Shown: in pieces, positions 28,380-36,173 of the stretch
How positions within the stretch are numbered: position 1 is the first letter of the stretch
How the letters are laid out: each line of letters begins with the position of its first letter
Source: Labrenzia sp. DG1229
GTDB lineage: Bacteria; Pseudomonadota; Alphaproteobacteria; Rhizobiales; Stappiaceae
Assembly (NCBI RefSeq): GCF_000521215.1
Contig: NZ_KI928919.1
Location: forward strand, 270,439-319,497
Reading direction: 5' to 3'
DNA length: 49,059 bases
Notes under the pieces: model-generated
What the model saw: only the letters and a program-made list of their open reading frames with translations
Databases searched by the model: none
What the model was told of the DNA's origin: nothing
Program-made: the position numbers and the translations under genes

Positions 28380-30770
28380 ATGAAGGAAATCGAACTCAGA
28401 CTTGCACTCGTGCTTTATGGTGGCGTTTCGCTGGCCATTTACATGCATGGTGTAAGCCGGGAGATTCTGAACCTCGTTCGTGCCTCCAGTTTCAGGCTGG
28501 ACAGAAACGGCGGCAATTCCAACGATTGCGACACACATCCCCTGCAGCCGGTGCAGTGTGCCTATCAGGACCTGCTCGACCTCCTGTCCGGTGTTGCCGA
28601 CATACGTGTCGTTGTAGATGCCATCGCAGGTGCCTCGGCCGGTGGTGTCAACGGTATCATGCTGGCCCGGGCGATCGCCCATGACTTGCCGCTGGAAAGC
28701 CATAGCGAGATGTGGCTTGAAAATGCGGATGTCACCCGTCTTTCGCGTCCCCAGTCGGGTTTGTCCCGTTACCTGAAACTTTCCATCTCGCCTGTTCTCG
28801 ACCAGTTGATTTCAACCAGGCTGAACAAGCAGATCGAAAGTGTGGAGACCCGGGAAAAGCTGCGCCAGTTCATGCAGGCAAGGTGGTTCTCACCGCCGTT
28901 TTCCGGTGAACGATTCATAAGCTGGATGCTTGATGCCTGCGGCAAGATGGAAAATGGCGACGACAGTGAAAGAACGCTCATTCCGCGTGGGCAGACATTG
29001 AATCTCTTCGTAACGATTACCGATTACAACGGTGTCAAACGACGGATACTGCTGGATGACCCTGCATATGTTGAGGAATGGGATCATCGCCGGATCCTGA
29101 ATTTCCGCGCTGTGCACCGTACACCGGGATATGTCGACAGCCAGTTCGATACGGACAATATCCCGGAACTCGTTTTTACAGCCCGCGCCACATCGTCCTT
29201 CCCGGGGGCATTTCCGCCTGCAACCGTTGCCGAGATGGAGCGGGTCTTGTCAAGGAAAGGGGTTGCCTGGCCTTACCGCGACGACTTTCTCGGACGAGAA
29301 CTTTGTCTTACTCCCGACACGATGGCTCAGCACTGTTTCGTCGACGGCAGTGTCGTGATGAACAAGCCGTTTGCACCGGTTATTGAAATCATCGAGGAAA
29401 GACCGGCTGCACGCGAGGTTGCAAGGCGGCTGATCTATGTCGACCCGGCCCCGGTCGACGTGAGCGAGACCAGGGAAGGGCCGCTGGAGCTTCCCGGTTT
29501 TTTCCGGGTGATCCTCGCATCCCTGGCGCATATCCCTCGAAACGAGCCGATCGGAGACGACCTGAAGGAACTGGAGCAGAACAATCGGCGAAGCCGTTGG
29601 CTTTCCCAGTTGATCGACGCAACGGGGCCGGTCGTTGAAAAGGCCGTTTCGAGCCTGCTGCCGACACGAAGGGCCATCACGGCAGAAGTGTTGTCCAGAT
29701 GCAGGCGGGATGCGACGACCACAGCCTTCGAACAGGCAGGGTTTGCCTTCCTGAACTACCAGTCCCTGAAACTGCATGCGCTCGCAGAACGGCTCGCCGG
29801 CCTGACCGGACGCATAAGCAGGTCCCCGGATGTCCAGATGCGGGAGGAAGCCGCACTTTCTCTGTTTTCAAGGCATTTCAACAAGCTTGCCGCGGACAGC
29901 GAGGACGGGCTCGGACGCACGGATCCGCACATTGTTGCGCTCCTGAGGGGCCTTGACGTTGACTATCGGATCCGCCGGCTTCGGTTCGCCATCCGCAAGC
30001 TGAACGGGTTCTATCATGCGGAAAAGGACAGCACGTTACCGCCGCCTGATGCCAATGCGCTCGACTACCTGAAGGGTATTTTGTACGAGCAGATTGACCA
30101 TCTTGGCTGGCGCTGGACGGACAGGTTCTTCGGCGGCAAGAGCCAGGAATTGTCTGAAGCATTCCTGACAACGGCGGCAGGCAGTCAATATGGCGCTGAA
30201 GATCAAGTCGAGCCGTTGCTGGACAGTCTGACCAAGATGATGGGCCTGGCCGATCTTGACCGCCTGCACGACGAACTCTTTGCCGAAACGGCGCGCGATC
30301 TTCTCGACCGGGACCGGCACATGTCGTTGCTGCGATCCTATATCGGTTTCGGCTTCTATGACCTGATCACATTCCCCGTCCTGCAGCGAAACGACTTTTC
30401 AGAGGTGACTGAAATCCTGGTTGACCGGATCAGTCCGAGAGACGCCGACAGTCTTTACACCGAAGGTTTTGAACTGAAAGGCAAGTCTTTGAACGCTTTC
30501 GGTGCGTTCTTCAATCGAAGCTGGAGGGAGCACGATTACCTTTGGGGGCGGCTCAATGCCGCCGACAGGCTTGTCAGCATCGTCCTTTCGGCCGCCGGCG
30601 AGGGCGTGTTGCCGCAACCGCAGGTCAACCAGGCACGGGCCCGGATCTTCCTTGCGATCCTTCAGGAGGAGCGCGAAAAACTGTTGACGATCCCTGAAGA
30701 GATCGACCGGGTCGACGACCTGATACGCTCGATTTATCCGGACTTTGCTCATGTGGAGGAGGAGGCGTGA
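28380..30770 (+). CDS. Patatin-like protein with DUF3376-type C-terminal region
   Basis: 796 residues. The N-terminal patatin fold has an oxyanion-type LVLYGGVSLAIYMHG, the nucleophile elbow GASAGG (Ser86) and the catalytic Asp322 in VDGSVVMNKPF. The second loop is therefore DGS rather than the usual DGG. A helical region of about 450 residues follows, typical of the actinobacterial/proteobacterial patatin-related family with a DUF3376 tail. The patatin dyad implies lipid acyl hydrolase activity; the substrate is unknown. No signal peptide is seen. No strong ribosome binding site precedes the ATG. It stands alone between AT-richer regions. Confidence 0.85.
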   Translation: MKEIELRLALVLYGGVSLAIYMHGVSREILNLVRASSFRLDRNGGNSNDCDTHPLQPVQCAYQDLLDLLSGVADIRVVVDAIAGASAGGVNGIMLARAIAHDLPLESHSEMWLENADVTRLSRPQSGLSRYLKLSISPVLDQLISTRLNKQIESVETREKLRQFMQARWFSPPFSGERFISWMLDACGKMENGDDSERTLIPRGQTLNLFVTITDYNGVKRRILLDDPAYVEEWDHRRILNFRAVHRTPGYVDSQFDTDNIPELVFTARATSSFPGAFPPATVAEMERVLSRKGVAWPYRDDFLGRELCLTPDTMAQHCFVDGSVVMNKPFAPVIEIIEERPAAREVARRLIYVDPAPVDVSETREGPLELPGFFRVILASLAHIPRNEPIGDDLKELEQNNRRSRWLSQLIDATGPVVEKAVSSLLPTRRAITAEVLSRCRRDATTTAFEQAGFAFLNYQSLKLHALAERLAGLTGRISRSPDVQMREEAALSLFSRHFNKLAADSEDGLGRTDPHIVALLRGLDVDYRIRRLRFAIRKLNGFYHAEKDSTLPPPDANALDYLKGILYEQIDHLGWRWTDRFFGGKSQELSEAFLTTAAGSQYGAEDQVEPLLDSLTKMMGLADLDRLHDELFAETARDLLDRDRHMSLLRSYIGFGFYDLITFPVLQRNDFSEVTEILVDRISPRDADSLYTEGFELKGKSLNAFGAFFNRSWREHDYLWGRLNAADRLVSIVLSAAGEGVLPQPQVNQARARIFLAILQEEREKLLTIPEEIDRVDDLIRSIYPDFAHVEEEA

Positions 30771-30938
30771 AACCGGTTTGCCGGGTGTTTATTGTCGAAG
30801 CGTCGACGGAGCCAATGACTACAAGACAGGCAATCAGCCCGAATTCCTGTTTCGGCAGCAAAACTCCTAATCTGTCCCATGAGCACATCAGTTGGCATTC
30901 CATATCTCCCAGTTGCCATACGTGGCAGTGCCAGTGGA

Positions 30939-31400
30939 CTATTCAATCACCTTGGCCATTTCAGAGGTCGGCTGCCATCCCGCCGTCTCGTAAACAGGTC
31001 GACCGGCCGATGTGCTATGCAAGATCGCATATTGTAGTTTCCGCTGGCGGAATTCCTGATCAGCCAGCTTCAACAACCGTTTTGCGATGCCCCGCTTTCG
31101 GTGGCTGCGCTCGACGAACATATTCAATATGTACCCTCTCCGACCGTCATCCTGATGCAGTGGATGAGGTGGCCACGACAACTCCATCAATCCAATGCCC
31201 GCGATCGGTTTGCCGTCGTCCTCTACAATGAAACCAAAATATGTTCCGTCAACCAGACGCGGCTTCAGCCAAGCCCGGAACGAGCGATCCATGGTTTCAA
31301 GCTCCGACGCTTTTCGTCTGCCATCATCACAGAACATCGCAAGGCGGTGTCGACAGATCAGTTTTAAATCATTTGAGCTTATTGGACGAGTTTCAATCAT
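30939..31400 (-). CDS. GNAT-family N-acetyltransferase
   Basis: 153 residues from MIETRPISSNDLKLI; a longer start adds 16 residues outside the fold. The acetyl-CoA binding motif A is LNMFVERSHRKRGIAKRLLKLA (the V-x-x-x-x-R/Q-x-x-G-x-G/A pattern), and motif B ends SAGRPVYETAGWQPTSEM. The acceptor is unknown. Marks the left edge of an AT-richer accessory stretch. Confidence 0.85.
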   Translation of the reverse strand: MIETRPISSNDLKLICRHRLAMFCDDGRRKASELETMDRSFRAWLKPRLVDGTYFGFIVEDDGKPIAGIGLMELSWPPHPLHQDDGRRGYILNMFVERSHRKRGIAKRLLKLADQEFRQRKLQYAILHSTSAGRPVYETAGWQPTSEMAKVIE

Positions 31401-31898
31401 ATGAGATACAGGCCGGCAAATGGGTCCAGTCGATTTTCGCGGTGCCAAGTGTAATTGGAGCGTCGCGTGGCTTTCAATGCAGTTTTGGGTTCATGCATAG
31501 TTTCAATTGTTCCAAGTGCCTAGTTCTTCGTTGGCGATAGTCTCCAAGATGTCATGATCGGCCTAGTCTCCATCACTATCCCTGCGGCGGTCTCAGCCGT
31601 AACAACGCTCCTTCTGACCTCGGGTGCGAACCTACGCGCAACAGGGCCTGAGGAAGATCTCCAGTACGGACTCCGCACGTCGATAGCTGGAAGTCGGGAG
31701 CCACAATCTCGATCAGAAGGAACAGCATCGCGAATTCCAAAAGCGGATTCGCGAAGCACAAAAGAATATTGATTCGTAATCACTGCAATTTTCAAAAGTC
31801 GGTGCCGCAATGGTGCAACGATGATTTAATTATGGTAAAGATTTTTGCCTTGAAAGATTTTCCGTTCCAATATTATTACGATTTAGAGGAAGTGTCCG
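31401..31898. other. Region without a convincing gene
   Basis: Frames at 31554-31772 (plus) and 31520-31810 (minus) mirror each other; neither has clear gene structure. The plus frame begins with a hydrophobic run (LVSITIPAAVSAVTTLLLTS) that could be a decayed export signal. DNA from about 31790 becomes strongly AT-rich before the next lipoprotein gene. Confidence 0.4.
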
Positions 31899-32198
31899 GT
31901 GAAAATTGCTTTTTCGATAGTTAATATTTTAGGTCTGTTGGCTCTGGGGGGATGTGTAACAAACACCACTGTGGATCGTGTGGCTTACGATCATCCAACA
32001 GCAAGTCAACAACAACTTTTTACTGATCGCGCTGATTGTGCCGCCCAGGCAAAGGGAATTCGGCAAACGGAGTATGGCAGCGAAACAGGTGTCAACGATG
32101 ACATTTGGGATAACTGTATTGCTGGCAAAGGCTACAGCCGTAACGATGCGACTGGCAGGCTGGAAGTGCCGAAAGACCTTAGGGTGACAACTTACTAA
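31899..32198 (+). CDS. Small lipoprotein of unknown function
   Basis: 99 residues from a GTG with AGAGGAAG upstream. A type II signal ends in the lipobox LALGGC, so Cys19 would be acylated and the protein tethered to the membrane. The mature part is hydrophilic with two cysteines (DCAAQAKG and NCIAGKGYSR), which could form one disulfide; this Cys...G-Y/F pattern occurs in small envelope proteins. No family recognised. The surrounding DNA is low in GC. Confidence 0.72.
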   Translation: MKIAFSIVNILGLLALGGCVTNTTVDRVAYDHPTASQQQLFTDRADCAAQAKGIRQTEYGSETGVNDDIWDNCIAGKGYSRNDATGRLEVPKDLRVTTY

Positions 32199-32239
32199 AG
32201 GTTCTGCGTATACATGTGACGGTCCAAAGAATGGCGCGG

Positions 32240-32258
32240 GGTGCACGAAACGTGCACC
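32240..32258. repeat. 8-bp hairpin after the small lipoprotein gene
   Basis: GGTGCACG-AAA-CGTGCACC is a perfect 8-bp stem with a 3-nt loop, 42 bp after the lipoprotein stop. It has no T-run, so it may be an mRNA 3'-end or a protein-binding site rather than an intrinsic terminator. Confidence 0.45.
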
Positions 32259-32372
32259 TGAGCACCGCATGGGCAAGAATAGGCTCGCCGGAATGCAAGT
32301 GTTCAATGAGCCGGTTAGGAAATTTCACTGCAACTCATAAGGCTCGGTCGTCTGTTTGGCTTTCTTGAATTT

Positions 32373-32582
32373 TTGGGATTGTTGGCACTCCCAGAAGATC
32401 CGCCGGCATCTGTCGGGCGATTTCTTTTCGGTTTGGTAGGCGCCGCATTGGGCGCTAAGTCTGCCTCCTACATAAATATTGAACCATGGGTCGATTACGC
32501 ACTTATGGTTTTTTCGGCAATTGTCTTTTATGTCGTCTTTGCGGTTATCTGGCGCAGGGTATTTGAAGCCAGGAAGAGCTGA
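32373..32582 (+). CDS. Possible small two-helix membrane protein
   Basis: 69 residues if started at the TTG. The frame stays open back to 32319, so a start near 32328 (CTG), with TTAGGA upstream, is also possible. Two hydrophobic segments (SVGRFLFGLVGAALGA and VDYALMVFSAIVFYVVFAVIW) are followed by a basic end (RRVFEARKS), consistent with an inner-membrane protein with a positive-inside tail. No family recognised. Confidence 0.45.
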   Translation: MGLLALPEDPPASVGRFLFGLVGAALGAKSASYINIEPWVDYALMVFSAIVFYVVFAVIWRRVFEARKS

Positions 32583-32706
32583 CCAGGGAGCTTTGCGATG
32601 TGGCGTTTCGAAGGAGCGTCAAACGGATTTTAAGGTTTCCTTTTGAGCATCTCAACATGTCAGGCAGTAGGAATTTTTCATATTCTTACTCCCGATCATA
32701 ACTTCT

Positions 32707-33076
32707 GTGACCGTCATACTCATCGTGTTGCCTAAGCCATTCAATGTTGTCTTCGGGGTGCTCGTCTTTATGCCGCTCCTCGCACTCTGGTTTATCAACG
32801 AGACCCTTGAGCGGTTGCCGAAATTTGGAAGACTGTTCAAACACGGCGGACCGATCCGATGCCCGCGGACTGGTCGATTTTGTCTACATTGCGACGATGC
32901 CTGCCGAACTTCGACAGGCACGGTTTCAAATAAACAAGATTGATATGTCACTGCAGGAGGCATGGACGGATCCTGTCCTCAAATTGGTCGGAGCGATGTG
33001 TTGGGTCATCGCTGACATGAATTGTCGGCAGATGAGTTCTTGTCCGTTCCAGGGCCAAAGCCCGCTCAATCGGTGA
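32707..33076 (+). pseudogene. Possible frameshifted small membrane protein gene
   Basis: From a GTG at 32707 the first frame gives a hydrophobic helix (VVFGVLVFMPLLALWFIN) and a polar stretch to about 32860, then loses protein character. From there the next frame is plausible (GLVDFVYIATMPAELRQARF onward) to 33076. A single extra base would join them. Both parts are short and unrecognised, so this remains tentative. Confidence 0.3.
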
Positions 33077-33107
33077 ATTCGGATGTCAGAAATTGTTGGT
33101 ATGCGGC

Positions 33108-33563
33108 CTATTTGATCTTGAAGTCGACAATATCCCTGCCGCGAATTTTGCAAACGGCACTTCTGCTGGAATACGATGTCTTCGGATTATCAAGTTCAAA
33201 ACTCACCTTCACCGTTTTTTCGTATCCGCCATTGACGTTGAAAGGTGAACTTTGGTTCCTGATAACGGGAAATGGCATCTGGCTCTTAGCGTAGTCCACG
33301 CAGATCCGGTTGGCCATTTCGTCACTGATCGTATCGCGCTTTTCTCTCTCCTTTTTCTGTTCCTTCTCGTAGTCCGCAGCCGCTTCCCGGGCAATTTTTG
33401 CAGTTGCCAGGCATTGCGAAAATTCCAAGGTTCCCGGAACGAACCCGGATTCGATACAGAGCAACTCGTCCTTGCCGGGACGTGATGCGGATGGAGACCC
33501 GTCCGCAACGCAGCCGGCTAATATCAAACTCGGTAACAGACATATTGCGCTTCTCACACCCAC
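33108..33563 (-). CDS. Lipoprotein of unknown function
   Basis: 151 residues from a GTG; a second GTG two codons later is an alternative. A type II signal peptide ends LILAGC, acylated Cys at residue 18. A charged coiled-coil-like segment (REAAADYEKEQKKEREKRD) leads to a C-terminal beta-type domain (PFNVNGGYEKTVKVSFELD) with cysteines that could pair. No family recognised. Convergent with the genes to its left and divergent from crcB across a 282-bp gap in which I see no fluoride riboswitch. Confidence 0.75.
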   Translation of the reverse strand: MGVRSAICLLPSLILAGCVADGSPSASRPGKDELLCIESGFVPGTLEFSQCLATAKIAREAAADYEKEQKKEREKRDTISDEMANRICVDYAKSQMPFPVIRNQSSPFNVNGGYEKTVKVSFELDNPKTSYSSRSAVCKIRGRDIVDFKIK

Positions 33564-33845
33564 CTCGCAGAAATTGCCGTTTTCTCGGAAGGATCCGAGA
33601 CCTGAGTGATTAATTCATCTCAAACACTTCAACCTATTGGCGAAATCAATGGAGACTCGATGGGTATTTTTGTCAATAGTGTTCCGGTGCATTACAAAGC
33701 CAAGATTTTGAGGAAGCTTCTCGATCGGAAGTGACTGAAAGGCGTTTCTTCGCTTCCGCTTGCCTGCCGGCGTCCGACAAGTTACGAACTTTGTGCTAAT
33801 TGCTGCGCAAATCGGAAACTGTCGTTTGAAAAAGATTGAGATCAC

Positions 33846-34229
33846 TTGAAACATCTTCTTCTTGTCATGCTCGGCGGAGGGCTCGGAGCCGGCGCGCGCC
33901 ATCTGGTTGGCCTTTTCACGCTGAGAGTTTTTGGTGCCGGCTTTCCGGTCGGGACGCTCACCGTCAATGTGGTCGGTTCGCTTGCAATGGGGCTTTTGAT
34001 CGGATGGCTGGTAAAGTCCGATTTTCAGCATGTTCAGACGGTCCGATACTTCATCGCCACCGGCATACTCGGCGGGTTCACGACATTTTCCGCCTTTTCG
34101 CTGGATACGTCGGTGCTGTGGGAGCGGGGGGATACCTATCTTGCGATGATCTATGTACTGGGGTCCGTCCTTCTGTCGATTGGCGCGGTCTTCGCAGGAT
34201 TGATGATCGCCCGCCAGGTCGTCTCCTAA
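33846..34229 (+). CDS. crcB: Fluoride ion exporter CrcB/Fluc
   Basis: 127 residues, four transmembrane helices. Family signatures: GGGLGAGARHLVG near the N-terminus, VNVVGSLAMG, and GGFTTFSAFSLDT, which holds the Phe-box and sodium-site residues. Fluc channels work as dual-topology dimers that release fluoride from the cytoplasm. The TTG start has only a weak GAG upstream; an internal ATG at codon 8 is possible but would remove part of helix 1. Heads the crcB-rluC pair, 124 bp apart. Confidence 0.92.
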   Translation: MKHLLLVMLGGGLGAGARHLVGLFTLRVFGAGFPVGTLTVNVVGSLAMGLLIGWLVKSDFQHVQTVRYFIATGILGGFTTFSAFSLDTSVLWERGDTYLAMIYVLGSVLLSIGAVFAGLMIARQVVS

Positions 34230-34353
34230 GTTTCCCTTTCATTTCACCCTGATTACGCCTATACGCTCCGGAACGAATGTCCGCGCGGTGCTCGTGTCCC
34301 GTGCCCTGGTTGACAGTGGCCTTTTGCGGCCCGCGGCCTGATTTGAGAACAAT

Positions 34354-35373
34354 ATGTCCGCAGTAGAACAAAAACATGTGACCGCCGATGAAGCGGGCAT
34401 GCGCCTCGACCGTTGGTTCAAGGCACATTATCCCGGTCTCGGGTTCGGACGGCTGCAGAAGCTCCTGCGCACCGGCCAGGTGCGGGTGGATGGCAAGCGC
34501 GTTGAGGCCAGCACACGGGTCGCCAAGGGCCAGATGATCCGGATTCCACCATTGGGTGTCGAGCTTCCCGCGGACGACAAGAAGAATGCCAAACCCAAGT
34601 CCACCAAACTGATTGCCGACGATCGCAAGGCCATCGAGGAGATGCTGCTGTTCGAGGACAATCAGGTCATGGTTCTGAACAAGCCTGCCGGTCTCGCTGT
34701 CCAGGGCGGGTCCGGTCTCAAGCGCCACCTGGATGGTATGCTGGAAGCCTTTACGGACAGGAAGGGCAACAAGCCGCGCCTGGTCCACCGCCTCGACCGC
34801 GAGACATCAGGCATCATCCTTGTCGCGCGCACGCGTCAGGCAGCGCAGGAACTTACAAAGTCCTTCCGGCATCGCAATACGCGCAAGATCTACTGGACGA
34901 TGCTCGCAGGCGTGCCCAAGCCCAAACAGGGCCGCATCTCGACGTTTCTTGCCCGCAGCGAGGCTGAAGAACGGATGCAGGTCGTGCGGCAGGGAGATGA
35001 CGATGCCCAGCATGCTGTGTCCTTGTATTCCGTATTCGAGCAGTCCGCGCAAAAACTGTCATGGGTTACCATGAAGCCCGTTACCGGCCGGACGCACCAA
35101 CTGAGGGCGCATGCTGCCCATATCGGTCATCCGATCATCGGCGACGACAAGTATTTCAATATCGAGAACTGGGAATTGCCGGGCGGCATTCAAAACCGCC
35201 TGCACCTGCTTGCGCGCCGCATCGTCATTCCACACCCGTCGGGCCATGGCAAGATCGACGTGTCGGCGCCGTTGCCGCCGCACATGCAGCAGACCTGGAA
35301 CCTTCTCGGGTTCAACGCGAGCGACTACGATCCTGAGGCCGACGATCCCGACGAGACGGTCATCAAACGCTGA
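34354..35373 (+). CDS. 23S rRNA pseudouridine synthase, RluC/RluD family
   Basis: 339 residues. An N-terminal S4 RNA-binding domain (about 14-75, RLQKLLRTGQVRVDGKRV), then the catalytic domain with Asp148 in HRLDRETSGIILVAR. The LHLLARRIVIPHP region near the C-terminus is also typical. RluC modifies U955, U2504 and U2580 of 23S rRNA in E. coli; the exact sites here are inferred by family. In many alphaproteobacteria this gene precedes the HAD and ATP12 genes directly; here three opposite-strand genes lie between. Confidence 0.9.
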   Translation: MSAVEQKHVTADEAGMRLDRWFKAHYPGLGFGRLQKLLRTGQVRVDGKRVEASTRVAKGQMIRIPPLGVELPADDKKNAKPKSTKLIADDRKAIEEMLLFEDNQVMVLNKPAGLAVQGGSGLKRHLDGMLEAFTDRKGNKPRLVHRLDRETSGIILVARTRQAAQELTKSFRHRNTRKIYWTMLAGVPKPKQGRISTFLARSEAEERMQVVRQGDDDAQHAVSLYSVFEQSAQKLSWVTMKPVTGRTHQLRAHAAHIGHPIIGDDKYFNIENWELPGGIQNRLHLLARRIVIPHPSGHGKIDVSAPLPPHMQQTWNLLGFNASDYDPEADDPDETVIKR

Positions 35374-35387
35374 CCGGTCTCCTCCGT

Positions 35388-35882
35388 TTAACGTTCGGAT
35401 CCATGGACAACGATGTTGAACCCCTCAACGTCTGACGGCCGCTGAAAGTGGCTCGTGATCCAGTCAAACTGGTCGTCGGAAACCCGAAACTCGTGCGTTC
35501 CGGAGGCGTTGCGCGCCCGAAGCCTCTGCTTGCAAATGTCGTCTGAAACATCGATCAGGTGCAATTGATGGGAGCAACCTGCCGTTTCAAACAGACGCCG
35601 CATCCAACGCCGGTATTCAAGCGTGTTTGCGGGAAAATCGAGTACCACGGAAAGACTGGCGCGCAAGAGCTCCACGATATGCGGCTCCTGCGTGTTTCTC
35701 AGCGTTTCGGAGTATCTGACATAGTCGGACAGCGTCTTGAGTTGATCGGCGTAAAGGCCTGATAACCAGACATCCTCCTGCAGCAGGATCGTGTCGGGAT
35801 TTTCTGCCAGCGATCGCGCTAGCGTTGATTTTCCCGAGGCAACTTTTCCGCAAATCAGATGCAGGGTCGTCTCGTTGCGCAT
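35388..35882 (-). CDS. P-loop AAA/kinase-like ATP-binding protein
   Basis: 164 residues, beginning with beta-strand LHLICGKVASGKSTLARSL: Walker A GKVASGKST at 12-20. A helix with the conserved Asp of such kinases (ILLQEDVWLSGLY), a VVLDFPANT strand and a LID-like RLRARNASGTHEF follow. This is the zeta-toxin/chloramphenicol-phosphotransferase-like kinase group often annotated as AAA family ATPase. The substrate cannot be deduced. Convergent with rluC, 14 bp apart. Confidence 0.82.
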   Translation of the reverse strand: MRNETTLHLICGKVASGKSTLARSLAENPDTILLQEDVWLSGLYADQLKTLSDYVRYSETLRNTQEPHIVELLRASLSVVLDFPANTLEYRRWMRRLFETAGCSHQLHLIDVSDDICKQRLRARNASGTHEFRVSDDQFDWITSHFQRPSDVEGFNIVVHGSER

Positions 35883-35936
35883 TGGCTGGTCTCAACTGCT
35901 ACAGGTGAGAAAGGCTATTCGAACCTCATTGCGGGG

Positions 35937-36107
35937 TCAAAGTCCCTGGAAGAGTGCACTCACGATCACGGACAGGATTGTGACGGCAGCAACGCCGGCA
36001 ACAAGCTTCCAGGCGTCGGAGCGTTTTTGAAGGCCAGGCCAGCCCAGGGGTTTGATGACCTGAATCGCGGCAATCAGGATCAGCAGAACGGCCAGTATCT
36101 TGGTCAA
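35937..36107 (-). CDS. 56-residue two-helix membrane protein
   Basis: On the minus strand a TTG at 36107 starts a frame reading MTKILAVLLILIAAIQVIKP, then LGWPGLQKRSDAWKLV, then AAVTILSVIVSALF before a TGA at 35937. GGAG lies about seven bases before the TTG. Two hydrophobic helices flank a short polar turn with GWPGLQKRSDAWK, a pattern I recall from small conserved proteins in Rhizobiales genomes. It is likely an inner-membrane protein; its role is unknown. It is too short for common length cut-offs and is easily missed. Confidence 0.72.
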   Translation of the reverse strand: MTKILAVLLILIAAIQVIKPLGWPGLQKRSDAWKLVAGVAAVTILSVIVSALFQGL

Positions 36108-36173
36108 GGAAAGGCTCCGGACAGGACGATGGAATACCCGCTCTAAACAATCTGCCGACGGACCGCAAGTCGT

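Noticed and set aside
33564..33845. Fluoride riboswitch upstream of crcB
   Set aside because: I looked for the conserved GGxGAUGG...CGCC core and did not find it; regulation of this crcB is unknown.
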